Origin: Arsenicitalea aurantiaca
GTDB taxonomy: Bacteria > Pseudomonadota > Alphaproteobacteria > Rhizobiales > Devosiaceae
Direction of reading: 5' to 3'
Length of the DNA: 64,000 nt
NCBI RefSeq assembly: GCF_003994485.1
Contig: NZ_RZNJ01000007.1
Coordinates: forward strand, 1 to 64,000
The notes beneath the pieces were generated by a model. That model did no database searches, had not been told where the DNA came from, and saw nothing but the letters and a program-made list of their open reading frames with translations. Shown here in pieces: positions 1 through 9,646 of this stretch. How positions within the stretch are numbered: the stretch's first letter is position 1; every line of letters begins with the position of its first letter. Both the position numbers and the translations under genes were made by a program.

Positions 1-320
1 ACGTAGGCGCGACGCTGCGCCGGGCTCATCGCCGCAAGCTCGATGACCGGGACCCTCGTCATCTCGAGCTTGCGTGCGGCCAGCAGCCGGCCATGACCGG
101 CGATGACACCGTTGTCGCCATCGACGAGGATGGGGTTGGTCCAGCCGAACTCCCGGATGGACGCCGCAATCTGCGCGACCTGGCGATCGGTGTGGGTGCG
201 GGCGTTTCGGGCATAGGGGATGAGGCCGGCGACGTCGCGATAGCTGATGGCCAGGTCCCCGAGCACTGCGGAGTTGGTCGCATGATCGGGCCCTCCAGGA
301 TGCTCGCCAGCGAGTGCCAT
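1..320 (-). CDS. ParB N-terminal-domain protein, phage type (partial, 3' end outside window)
   Basis: The first 106 codons are present; the gene runs off the left edge. The reading contains a ParB/Srx-type fold: a segment reading YARNARTHTDRQVAQIAAS, then FGWTNPILVDGD, then the hallmark IAGHGRLLAARKL. In phage and integrative elements this domain is usually the N-terminus of a ParB-like DNA methyltransferase or an accessory DNA-binding protein, and the missing C-terminus would decide. The start is taken at the ATG at 320; the frame stays open upstream with possible GTG or TTG starts, so the N-terminus is uncertain. It lies on the same strand as the ATPase and excisionase genes at 1,048-3,095, about 730 bases downstream of them, which suggests one element. 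The family is clear; the exact role is inferred. Confidence 0.7.
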   Translation of the reverse strand, partial: MALAGEHPGGPDHATNSAVLGDLAISYRDVAGLIPYARNARTHTDRQVAQIAASIREFGWTNPILVDGDNGVIAGHGRLLAARKLEMTRVPVIELAAMSPAQRRAY

Positions 321-1047
321 GGCTTTGGATTGTTTGAGCTCTGCTGCCTGCGCCACTGCCGGTGACCCCCATGCCAATTTCGCGGGTGTGAAAGATGGAC
401 GGCCCCACCGGTCAGGGATCGGATCGTCAGAGACTTTTCCGCCTCCCCCCCCCCCGCCTTCAGGCCATGGCCAATTCTACGCCGGCAGCTATGGCTCTGG
501 GAATCCTGACATTTCTTCGAACGGAGCCGCAGCTCTACGCAGGATCACTCCGCCCTGAAGACCGACCCGGCGTGGAAGCACTCTCTGGCCAATCTTTGAC
601 CCGTGCGATTCGCAGCGGCTGCGATGGCTATGGCTCGTTCCAGGCTATCCATCATGGTTTTGCTACTGATCGATGCTGCGTGATAGCAGAAGAGTTCCAT
701 CTAGCCGTCTGCGGACGGAAGGGTGCGTGGGCACTCCGCTGGTAGACTGGCCAGGCGAGTTACCTAGAACGGTTGCCTCCCGGGAGACCGTCGATGGCGG
801 GGATCGGCTGGCAGGCCTCTTCATTCTACGGATAGCCTGTTCCTTGCGCGGATCGGCCGCGCCGCGGTCAACCGCCTCCCTCGAACGCATGCGCCCGCCC
901 TCCAAAGGGCGCAACGCGTATAGGGGGTACGGGGGAGACGCAGCACAGGGAGTAGGAAGGGGTAGGCAGGGAGTAGGCAGGGAGTAAGACAGGGTGTTGG
1001 CACCCACTTGGCAGGGAGTGAGGTAGGTCAGGAAGGCTTACGCGTCT
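321..1047. other. 727-base gap without a recognisable gene
   Basis: Short open frames exist on both strands but their translations are low-complexity and match nothing I recognise. The stretch has a C-run near 445 and a G-rich end carrying short direct repeats (946-1,023, listed separately). It lies between the RepA-like ATPase and the ParB-domain gene of the putative element and could hold regulatory or replication sites. Confidence 0.4.
946..1023. repeat. Iteron-like short direct repeats CAGGGAGTRRG
   Basis: CAGGGAGTAGG occurs at 946-956 and 967-977, CAGGGAGTAAG at 978-988 and CAGGGAGTGAGG at 1,012-1,023. The middle two abut with an 11-bp period, close to one helical turn. They lie just past the stop codon of the RepA-like ATPase. 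Iterons bound by a replication or partition protein are one reading; chance G-rich low complexity is the alternative. Confidence 0.45.
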
Positions 1048-2199
1048 TCACGCACGGACGATGATGTCCTTCTGCTTCGACGGCGATCCGTGCGACTTGC
1101 CGACCCTGATCCTGCCTGACGCGAACAGCCTGTTCATCGCAGCCTCCAGGCCGCGTTTGGTGATCCCCTCGGCATCGCCGTGCCTCGAAAAATAGGAGGG
1201 TCCGTATGTGGGAGCATTGGGCAGAGGGCTGACCTGCCGGCCCTCTGCCTCAAACCGTGCCAGCAAGTTCAGGAAGACCTGATCCGCCCGATGCTCGGCA
1301 GACATCCGGGCCATGGAGCTGTCGAACGACTGCGCTTTCGGTTCGAGCACACCTTCCACCCATCTGAGCGGTATCTCTCCTCCCGTCCGACCGTAGTTTG
1401 CCTTGACGGTCCGCAGAACACGGGCATCTGGATCGGGCTCGAAGGCCTTGCTGCCCTCGCTCGCTGTCACCCGCTCCAGATAAAGTCGGCTGCGGACGCT
1501 GTTGTTCCAGGCGGTGTTGCCGCTCGACCCGGTGCCACTGACCATGCCGCTTTGGGAAGGATGGGCCAGCAACACGACCGTGGTCTGGTGCTTGATCGCC
1601 CAGCCGCGGAGCAGGCCTATGAACTGCCGGGCCTGCGCCCGCTGGTTTTGCTCACCCCCAAAGAGATCGGCCAAGGTGTCGAGCACGACGAGTGCGGGCC
1701 GCGTTTTGGCGAGTTCCTCATCTACGGCATCAAACAGACCTGTTGTCAGCAGCATGTTGCTTGCTGGCTTGGGAGCGGCGAGCACGGCATCCTCTCCAGC
1801 AAGCGGAACGATGCGCAGCTGCTCGAGATCGGAAAACCGAACGCCTGCCCGCTCCGAGACATTGGCCAGGCGGCGATGCAGTTCGTCCAGGTCGTCCTCC
1901 GCACTCAGGTAAAGGCAGCCACCCTGTGCCACTTGCAGGCCGATCCAGGGCGTTCCGCTGGTTGCGGCCACGGCCAGCTGGGTGAGCAGCAGGGACTTGC
2001 CTGTGCCGCCATCGCCGTTGACGATGGTGACGTTCCGTGCCGGGATCAGGTTTGGGGCAAACCACTCTCTCGCCAGCACCTCCTTGCCTTCGAAGGTGCT
2101 CGCGGAGACGACGCCAAGGTATCGCCTTCCTGACTGCCTCCCCGCGGCCAGAAGCCCCCGGTCGTAGCCGCTGTCGGACCCATATCGATAGTCGCTCAT
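1048..2199 (-). CDS. RepA-like AAA ATPase / primase-helicase-type protein
   Basis: A 383-residue RecA-fold ATPase of the AAA_25/RepA type found in plasmids, prophages and integrative elements, where it is thought to act as a helicase or DNA-remodelling ATPase. Walker A is GDGGTGKS at residues 62-69 and Walker B is ALVVLDTLADLF with the acidic residue near 174. A sensor-like LLAHPSQSG and the family segment SGTGSSGNTAWNNSVRS follow. The start is the ATG at 2,199, which overlaps the stop of the upstream gene in an ATGA, so the longer frame reaching to 2,457 is an out-of-phase extension. The C-terminal 90 residues look like a winged-helix region. The family is secure; a replication role is inferred from context. 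Confidence 0.8.
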   Translation of the reverse strand: MSDYRYGSDSGYDRGLLAAGRQSGRRYLGVVSASTFEGKEVLAREWFAPNLIPARNVTIVNGDGGTGKSLLLTQLAVAATSGTPWIGLQVAQGGCLYLSAEDDLDELHRRLANVSERAGVRFSDLEQLRIVPLAGEDAVLAAPKPASNMLLTTGLFDAVDEELAKTRPALVVLDTLADLFGGEQNQRAQARQFIGLLRGWAIKHQTTVVLLAHPSQSGMVSGTGSSGNTAWNNSVRSRLYLERVTASEGSKAFEPDPDARVLRTVKANYGRTGGEIPLRWVEGVLEPKAQSFDSSMARMSAEHRADQVFLNLLARFEAEGRQVSPLPNAPTYGPSYFSRHGDAEGITKRGLEAAMNRLFASGRIRVGKSHGSPSKQKDIIVRA

Positions 2200-2783
2200 G
2201 CAGCCCTCGCTGCATCTCCGACGGCCACGACGATCCTGCGTTCGTCGACGACACTGCGGGCGATCTGAACCAGCTCCCGAGCATGGGCCTGATCCCTGGC
2301 AGCTATGGAGCCTTCGATATCGAGGAACAATCTGGCGGCCAGACGAGAGTTGAGGATGACCGCTCCAGAGCACCCGGACTTGAGCCAGTCCAGAGGCGTC
2401 CTGTGCATCACCAGCGACTTGCCCATGAAGTAGGTGGCCGGGTTCATCGCCTCCCAAAGCCCAAGCAGCGGCGCACGCCCGAACATGGTGAGCACATGGC
2501 TCGGCCGGTTCAGCGGCCAGGCGACCAGATCCAGGGTTGCCTCGCCGTCGGCGTCGAGCGCCTCGCAGACGAAGACATCAAGCCGGTCACCCGGAGCCTC
2601 CCAGTCGAACCGACCGTTGCCACAGTCCACAACCGACAGGGTGGCAGTTGCGCCGGCGAACGCCGCTAGTGCGCCAGGATCGAGCCGATGCTGATGGACA
2701 TAGGCAAGATAAGTTGGGTTCGCCCACGCGAGTTCATAGAGCTCGTGACGGGCCGCGAGCAACGCGTGACCGATCGCAGTCAT
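2196..2783 (-). CDS. Hypothetical protein of the integrative element
   Basis: I do not recognise this 195-residue protein. It is translationally coupled (ATGA) to the downstream RepA-like ATPase and follows the AlpA-type gene, so it belongs to the same transcription unit. It has no signal peptide or membrane span; the middle is rich in hydrophobic beta-like segments (VFVCEALDADGEATLDLVAW) and the C-terminus is helical. The ATG at 2,783 is preferred because GGAGAGG lies about 10 bases upstream; a TTG two codons earlier is possible. Small conserved proteins in this position of rhizobial elements usually lack a known function. Confidence 0.65.
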   Translation of the reverse strand: MTAIGHALLAARHELYELAWANPTYLAYVHQHRLDPGALAAFAGATATLSVVDCGNGRFDWEAPGDRLDVFVCEALDADGEATLDLVAWPLNRPSHVLTMFGRAPLLGLWEAMNPATYFMGKSLVMHRTPLDWLKSGCSGAVILNSRLAARLFLDIEGSIAARDQAHARELVQIARSVVDERRIVVAVGDAARAA

Positions 2784-2879
2784 AGGCAATCTGCCTCTCC
2801 GACCGCCTTCAGCTGAACCTGCGCGCGTCTTGCGGCGGCGCGAGCCGTTTGGGGGCAGCAGCCCGAAGGGGACGAGGGC

Positions 2880-3095
2880 TCAAGCACGGCGTTCTGCCTC
2901 CGAGCGAATGGTGGTGGCATGAAGGCCTTCCGCCTCGAACTGCTCCACGTCGACGAGCCGGTAGACGACGCGTCTGCCAATCTTGGTATAGCTCGGCCCT
3001 TGGCTCAGCCAGCGCCAACGTTCGAGCGTCCGGTGCGAGAGCTTCCAGCGGCGTGCCAGCTGGATCTGGTCGATGAAGAGGTCGTGTCCGTTCAT
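2880..3095 (-). CDS. AlpA/excisionase-type helix-turn-helix protein
   Basis: This 71-residue protein is essentially one winged helix-turn-helix of the AlpA/HTH_17 class: a helix with LARRWKLSHRTLERWRW, then the wing YTKIGRRVVYRLVDVEQFE. Such proteins act as recombination directionality factors or as activators of element genes. The start is the ATG at 3,095, with AGGAGA about 7 bases upstream; the longer open frame to 3,242 lacks a ribosome site. It is the first gene of the minus-strand block that continues with the unknown protein and the RepA-like ATPase. No tyrosine integrase is visible beside it, although the serine recombinase at 4,521 could be its partner; that pairing is an inference. 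Confidence 0.75.
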   Translation of the reverse strand: MNGHDLFIDQIQLARRWKLSHRTLERWRWLSQGPSYTKIGRRVVYRLVDVEQFEAEGLHATTIRSEAERRA

Positions 3096-4068
3096 TTGCG
3101 TTCTCCTGGTCTTGATGACCTGCGCGACAGAGCAAATCACAGCGCAAGACTTCGCGCGGCGGGCAGCGGTGTGGGACAGTAAGGCCCGCCTGTGATGGGC
3201 CTGCGTGGGACGGGCGTGGGACAGAACGGGACGGCTTGGCACGAGGGGCCGAGCACGGCCCGAGAGTCGCTTTCAGGCTGCAGTCTCTCGAAATACGCGG
3301 ATCAGGCGTCGGAACGCCCTGCTGGAGCTCAGCTCGGAGCGGCATTGGATGTTCAGGCGGTAATTGCCGCCCGTAAAGCCTGCACTCATTCTGATCACGA
3401 TCGGGGTGACGGTGGTGTCGGCCGCGCCGGACAGGCCGAGCGTACCCGAGACCTTCTCGAAGGGAGAAGGTCTGCACAACCGCGCCACTATGCCACCCCT
3501 AAAGGGGGGGTGGCGCAGGTAGCGCAGTAGCGCAGGTGTGTCTCGGTGCGTCACTTGCGCGACCTGTTCTGCGTGACCTTGGCAACGTCGCGCAGGTTCA
3601 TCATCGCGGCGCTGAAGCGTGCCAGGATTGGACGCGAGCGAAGCCTGCTCCAGGCGGATGGGAACGGCCTCATATGGCAATATGGGACCTGAAGCGTTTA
3701 CGAAGGAGACCCCGGTACCAGGTAACAGCGGTGACAATGGTAACTTGGGTCTGTGGAGCTGCCTGGTTCAGCTGCGATCATGGCCACGGAGGCCCGCCCA
3801 TGATGTTACCGCGCGCTCGCCTTCAGACGGTAACTTGGGCAGCTTCCGGTAACGCCCACTGGCCACTGCGCGGTGAGGAACCAGAATGGTGTCGGCGCAG
3901 GCGAAAAGGCGCGAGAGCCGTTCGACACCCACGCGGACCATCTCCCACACGTCTCGTCCGGCTACGGCTCGCCCAGTCAAGCGAACACTTGCCGCATGAT
4001 GGAGATAGTTCGCTACGCTACCTGCCCGACCAGAGCGGTCATGCAACTCCAACTCATCGGAGAATGGC
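3096..4068. other. 973-base gap between divergent element gene blocks
   Basis: No convincing gene was found. Open frames on both strands (for example minus-strand 3,273-3,737) give arginine-rich or low-complexity products. The gap separates the minus-strand AlpA block from the plus-strand DUF2924 block, so it should hold divergent promoters. It includes repeated GCGCAGGT/GCGCAGTA words at about 3,510-3,600 and a cluster of GGTAAC words (listed separately). Confidence 0.4.
3721..3853. repeat. GGTAAC word cluster
   Basis: GGTAAC occurs at 3,721, 3,739, 3,829 and 3,848, and its reverse complement GTTACC at 3,805. Two copies extend to GGTAACTTGGG (3,739-3,749 and 3,829-3,839), exactly 90 bases apart. 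A six-base word five times in 133 bases is not expected by chance. It could be the binding array of the AlpA-type or RepA-like protein, or a recombinase site; nothing here decides. Confidence 0.45.
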
Positions 4069-4524
4069 ATGACGACCCCCGACCCAATCCCTGCGCGCCT
4101 CGCCGCGCTCAAGACTGCTGCCACGGCTGACCTGAAGCAGCAGTGGCGCAACCTGTTCGACAGCGAGCCGCCACCGTTCAACCGGCGCTACCTCGAAAGC
4201 CGCCTCGCCTATCGCATCCAGGAACTGACTTTTAGCGGGCTCAGGCCGGAGACGATCCGGCGGCTGGAACGGCTGGGCGAGGAACTGGACGGCGGCGACA
4301 GGACGAAGCGCGGCCTCCGCGCCGATCGCGACCGCCCGATCACCGGCACACGGTTGCTGCGCGAGTGGCAGGGCGTCGAGCATATCGTCACCGTCACCGC
4401 CGACGGCTTCGAATGGCAGGGGCGGCCCTACAAATCACTGTCCGCCATCGCGCGGGCCATCACCGGAACGCGCTGGAACGGCTGGGTCTTTTTCGGCCTG
4501 AAGAACCACAGGGGGCGGACATGA
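4069..4524 (+). CDS. DUF2924 domain protein
   Basis: The 151-residue DUF2924 protein is known almost only as the upstream partner of serine recombinases in alphaproteobacterial elements; its biochemical role is not established. The typical pattern is present: an N-terminal helix (LAALKTAATADLKQQWRNLF), the conserved NRRYLESRLAYRIQEL, TGTRLLREWQGVEHIVTV, then WQGRPYKSLSAIARAITGT and WNGWVFFGL near the C-terminus. The C-terminal part resembles a small sequence-specific DNA-binding fold. GGAG lies 8 bases before the ATG. The stop overlaps the start of the recombinase gene (ATGA), so the two are translationally coupled. Confidence 0.88.
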   Translation: MTTPDPIPARLAALKTAATADLKQQWRNLFDSEPPPFNRRYLESRLAYRIQELTFSGLRPETIRRLERLGEELDGGDRTKRGLRADRDRPITGTRLLREWQGVEHIVTVTADGFEWQGRPYKSLSAIARAITGTRWNGWVFFGLKNHRGRT

Positions 4525-5846
4525 CGAAGCCGCCCGAAAAATCGAAGGTCGTGCGCAAGCTGCGGTGTGCCGTCTACGCCCGGAAATCTTCCGAGGAGGG
4601 GCTGGAGCAGGAGTTCAACTCGCTCCACGCGCAGCGGGAGGCCTGCGAGGCCTATATCGCCAGCCAGCGGTCCGAAGGCTGGGTGCTGGTCCGGGACCAT
4701 TATGACGACGGCGGCATCTCGGGCGGCACGCTGGAACGCCCCGGGCTGAAGCGGCTGCTGGGGGATATCGAGGACGGGCTCGTTGACGTGGTGGTGGTCT
4801 ACAAGATCGACCGCCTCAGCCGCTCCCTCGCCGACTTCGCAAAGCTGGTCGAGGTGTTCGACCGGAACGGCGTGACTTTCGTCTCGGTGACGCAGTCCTT
4901 CAACACCACGACGTCGATGGGCCGGCTGACGCTGAACATCCTGCTCTCGTTCGCCCAGTTCGAGCGCGAGGTGACGGCCGAGCGGATCCGCGACAAGGTC
5001 GCCGCCAGCCGCAGGAAAGGCATGTGGATGGGCGGCGTGCCGCCCTACGGCTATCGCGTCGAGAACCGGAAGCTCCTGGTCGACGAAGAAACCGCCGAGC
5101 ACGTTCGCTGGATCTTCACCCGCTTCCTCGAGATCGGGTCCTGCACGGAACTGGCGCGGGAGGTTGGCGCGCGCGGCATCTCCACCCCGCGCGGCAACAG
5201 GATCGACAAGAAGTACCTCTACCGAATGCTCGGCAACCGCGCCTATATCGGTGAGGCGGTGCACAAGGGCGACAGCTATCCAGGCGAACACGACGCGATC
5301 ATCGACCGCGAGGTTTGGGACAAGGTCCACGCCATCCTCCAGGAGAGCCCGCGCAAGCGCGCCGCCCGCACACGTGCCGACACCCCAGCGCTGCTGAAGG
5401 GGCTGCTCTTCGGTCCCGATGGCGCGGCGTTCTCACCGACCCACACCCGCAAGCGCGGCAGGCTCTACCGCTACTATGTCAGCCAGACCGTGCTGAAGCA
5501 TGGTGCCGGGTCTTGCCCGGTCGGCCGCGTGCCTGCAGGCGAGATCGAGGCGGCCGTCATTGATCAGCTCCGCGCCGTCTTCCGCCAGCCGGAGATCGTG
5601 GCGGGGACGTGGAAGGCTGCGCGTATCCAGGACGAGGAGATCACAGAGGCCGACGCACGGGCAGCGCTTCAGCAGCTCGACCCGCTATGGGACGAACTCT
5701 TCCCCGCCGAGCAGGCGCGGATCGTTCAGCTGCTGGTCGAACGCGTCGACATCGGCATCGATGGCCTGAGCGTCCGACTGCGCATGAATGGTCTCGACGG
5801 CCTCGCGCGGGAGATGCAGGCAGACGCGCTGGAGAAAGCCGCATGA
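4521..5846 (+). CDS. Large serine recombinase
   Basis: A 441-residue site-specific recombinase. The resolvase-type catalytic domain (about residues 14-160) opens with CAVYARKSSEEG, with the nucleophile most likely Ser23, and contains the helix-E region YKIDRLSRSLADFAKL. A recombinase DNA-binding domain follows (about 180-290, PPYGYRVENRKL to VHAILQESPRKR). The zinc-ribbon region (about 300-350) keeps only a late Cys (GAGSCPVGR), so the usual four-cysteine ribbon is incomplete, as in the DUF2924-linked subfamily. The protein is rather short for a large serine integrase. The start at 4,521 overlaps the DUF2924 stop; the frame open from 4,365 is not used. The stop overlaps the next start (ATGA). 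It probably integrates or excises the surrounding element. Confidence 0.9.
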   Translation: MTKPPEKSKVVRKLRCAVYARKSSEEGLEQEFNSLHAQREACEAYIASQRSEGWVLVRDHYDDGGISGGTLERPGLKRLLGDIEDGLVDVVVVYKIDRLSRSLADFAKLVEVFDRNGVTFVSVTQSFNTTTSMGRLTLNILLSFAQFEREVTAERIRDKVAASRRKGMWMGGVPPYGYRVENRKLLVDEETAEHVRWIFTRFLEIGSCTELAREVGARGISTPRGNRIDKKYLYRMLGNRAYIGEAVHKGDSYPGEHDAIIDREVWDKVHAILQESPRKRAARTRADTPALLKGLLFGPDGAAFSPTHTRKRGRLYRYYVSQTVLKHGAGSCPVGRVPAGEIEAAVIDQLRAVFRQPEIVAGTWKAARIQDEEITEADARAALQQLDPLWDELFPAEQARIVQLLVERVDIGIDGLSVRLRMNGLDGLAREMQADALEKAA

Positions 5847-6238
5847 GCCGGGCGCAGCACGATCCCGACACGGTTACCGTCCACGTCCCCTTCCGCATCG
5901 TGGAGCGCGGCGGGCGCAAGCAGATGCAGCTGCCTGAGGGCGCGGCTCGACCACGCAAGGCCGACAGCACGCTGGTCAAGGCTCTGGCCCGCGCGTTCCG
6001 GTGGAAACGGATGCTGGAGTCGGGGGAGTTCGCCACCATCGCCGAACTGGCCGAACGGGAGGGCATCGCGTCCTCTTACATGACCCGGGTCCTGCGCTTG
6101 ACCCTGCTCGCGCCGGACATCGTCGAAGCGGTTCTGCATGGAAGGCAAGCGCCCGATCTGACGCTGGGGCGGCTGCTGGAGCCGTTTCCCGAGATCTGGT
6201 GGATGCAGCCCGGTTACGCGGCGGCCGTCGGAGCTTGA
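5843..6238 (+). CDS. Helix-turn-helix protein linked to the recombinase
   Basis: A 131-residue protein found as the third gene of DUF2924-recombinase cassettes. A basic N-terminal half (PFRIVERGGRKQMQLPEG) is followed by a helix-turn-helix resembling ParB/KorB-type domains: KRMLESGEFATIAELAERE, GIASSYMTRVLRLTLLAPDIV, then a short C-terminal tail. It probably binds DNA at or near the recombination site, or regulates the recombinase; this is inferred from fold and linkage. The ATG overlaps the recombinase stop. The gene ends 385 bases before glutamate dehydrogenase. Confidence 0.78.
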   Translation: MSRAQHDPDTVTVHVPFRIVERGGRKQMQLPEGAARPRKADSTLVKALARAFRWKRMLESGEFATIAELAEREGIASSYMTRVLRLTLLAPDIVEAVLHGRQAPDLTLGRLLEPFPEIWWMQPGYAAAVGA

Positions 6239-7979
<1,741 letters not shown>

Positions 7980-8045
7980 CTCAGGAGGTGAACGCGACCA
8001 GTACGATAACATGTCGCAGATCATCTTCGTCGAGCGCAGACTTGG

Positions 8046-8180
8046 ATGAGGCCCTTTTTTACTATTGGTCACTCGACACGGTCGATCGAGGAACTCGTGA
8101 GCCTTCTGTAAAAGTCCAAGATTGAGCTGCTTGTCGACATTCTCACTGTGCCCCCGAACCCGTACTTGATCCGTCTCCGG
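8046..8180 (+). pseudogene. Remnant of a DUF488 family gene
   Basis: Translation from the ATG at 8,046 gives RPFFTIGHSTRSIEELVSLL, an unmistakable DUF488 N-terminus (family pattern TIGHSTRS followed by a helix). A TAA at 8,109-8,111 interrupts the frame. Beyond it the family pattern resumes (KIELLVDILTVPPNPY, compare LLVDVRTVPRSR) and then stops making sense near 8,180. A full DUF488 protein has roughly 120-180 residues, so this is a truncated, nonsense-bearing relic. It too short to have been caught as an open frame. Confidence 0.75.
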
Positions 8181-8219
8181 GTCCTCTATCCATAAGCTGG
8201 ACATACCCACACGCCAGGA

Positions 8220-8801
8220 TTAACGAAGAGCCTCTTCTATCCTTTTTCGAAGCATGGGAAGGCTTTCCGACTCGAACCAGGCATTCTTCCGCATCCAGCC
8301 CACTCCCCTCCAGCTTGGATGGGGAAGCGGAATGACGGGTGAGGATTGAGGATGTTGACGCACAAGCTCCGTGAGCGAGCGGCCACCCTTTAGGTAGAGC
8401 TTTTGCGCATGCAGCCCGACCAGAAGAGTAAGCCATACGTTGGTGAGAAGCGGCAGTATCCGTGCATGCCACAAGGGCGCACATGCTGGCACAGGAGGCT
8501 TGTCACCGCCCCCGGGAATCGCGCCAGGATAACATAGGCCAGCCGGAACTATGGCAACCTTGCTTTCGTCGTAGAACTCGGCCTCGGCAAGTCCGGTCCA
8601 TTCCCGCAGCCTATTCCCGCTTTGGTCATTCCAGGGACAGCCGCTCTCGTGCGCCTTTGTGCCCGGGGCCTGTCCGATAATTAGTATTCTCGCTGAGGCG
8701 CTTGCTTGGATGATAGGTTTCGGCCCCAGTGGCAAGTCGGCGACGCAGCGCGTGCAGGCTCGAACTGCCTCTAGGACTGAACTGAGTTCATGGTCAGGCA
8801 T
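8220..8801 (-). CDS. Uracil-DNA glycosylase family protein
   Basis: A 193-residue protein of the uracil-DNA glycosylase superfamily (COG1573-like). Motif 1 is IIGQAPGTKAHESGCPWNDQ, followed by SGNRLREWTG; the C-terminal motif is PLPHPSWRGVGWMRKN, with the His that normally contacts the uracil. An N-terminal Cys pair in ACTRC resembles half of the iron-sulfur ligand set of family 4 enzymes, but the other two cysteines are not evident, so an Fe-S cluster is doubtful. It would excise uracil or a related damaged base in repair; the substrate is not predictable from sequence. The neighbours are a DUF488 relic and a frameshifted VOC gene. Confidence 0.82.
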   Translation of the reverse strand: MPDHELSSVLEAVRACTRCVADLPLGPKPIIQASASARILIIGQAPGTKAHESGCPWNDQSGNRLREWTGLAEAEFYDESKVAIVPAGLCYPGAIPGGGDKPPVPACAPLWHARILPLLTNVWLTLLVGLHAQKLYLKGGRSLTELVRQHPQSSPVIPLPHPSWRGVGWMRKNAWFESESLPMLRKRIEEALR

Positions 8802-9024
8802 GGGCGGATCCTCGGCGCTAAACTCCTGCCCACTAGAAGGGACAGAACACGAGCAGCAGGTTTAGGAACATCACGATAGGTCACTAAACGTCTTCAATAG
8901 GGTCGTTTCCTGCCGGACTTCGATCATGGCGCGATTGAAGTCCCGGAACGCCGGGTGGACCTCTGATCAGGCTTAGATGCATTGATGATGGGGCTAAGAG
9001 TGCCGCGACGATGTTTGATTAGGT

Positions 9025-9407
9025 CTACCAGTCAAGTCGCAGCGAATGTAGCGCCTCAATCTTGTTTCCATCAGGATCGCGGACGAAGGCAGCATAGTAG
9101 TGTGCGTCGTATTCCGGCCTTACGCCTGGCGCCCCGTCGCCCATGCCACCGTTTGCCAATGCTGCCTGGTAACACGCGTCGACGGCAGCTCGCTTTTCGA
9201 CTTCGAAGGCGATGTGCGTACCGTTTCCTGTCGTCGCCTGCTCTCCATCGGCAGGCGTATTGAGGCTGAACACCGTGATGCCTGCTCCTACCCTACAGCC
9301 TCTTCAACATCGGGGGTCCGGCGCAGACCAAGCTGGTTCATCACTGGATCGTAGAGGGCCCGAGCTCTGTTCAGATCGGAGGTGCCAAGTGAAACGTGGT
9401 GCAGCAT
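9025..9407 (-). pseudogene. VOC (glyoxalase-like) family gene with a frameshift
   Basis: From the ATG at 9,407 the frame reads LHHVSLGTSDLNRARALYDP and continues to VEEAVG, where a TAG ends it near 9,292. The other frame then continues with VGAGITVFSLNTPADGEQ through YYAAFVRDPDGNKIEALHS to the stop at 9,025. Together they make one complete VOC domain of about 127 residues. The span is 383 bases, one short of a multiple of three, consistent with a single-base deletion near 9,288-9,294. Unless this is a sequencing error the gene is inactive. VOC proteins of this kind are small metal-dependent enzymes or resistance proteins. Confidence 0.8.
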
Positions 9408-9646
9408 TCTCTCACAAAACCCCACTCGGAAAACGGTTCCGAAATCCCGAATGATGACTGCTACGGGGAGGCGGCAAACTACGGGCTAGTGACCGAGAAG
9501 GCGTCGAGAGCGCCCATCAGACATTCGTCCCAGTTTTGGCCCTACACCTCCATTTCAGTCGCGCAGTTGGTGGATGGGTGGCCCGATGGCTGCTCTGAAT
9601 CGAAATGGCAAGGCCCCGCCTCGAGCAGTCGACCAAGACGGAATAG

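Noticed and set aside
2780-2980. 66-codon minus-strand frame between the AlpA-type and unknown genes
   Set aside because: Overlaps the AlpA-type coding end, is Ser/Ala/Arg-rich and has no ribosome site.
3273-3737. Minus-strand frame of 154 codons in the element gap, perhaps an integrase remnant
   Set aside because: Translation matches no integrase motif and has no ribosome site; kept as gap only.
8866-8965. 31-codon minus-strand fragment reading VHPAFRDFNRAMIEVRQE
   Set aside because: Looks protein-like, but is bounded by stops and too short to place in a family; not listed as a gene.
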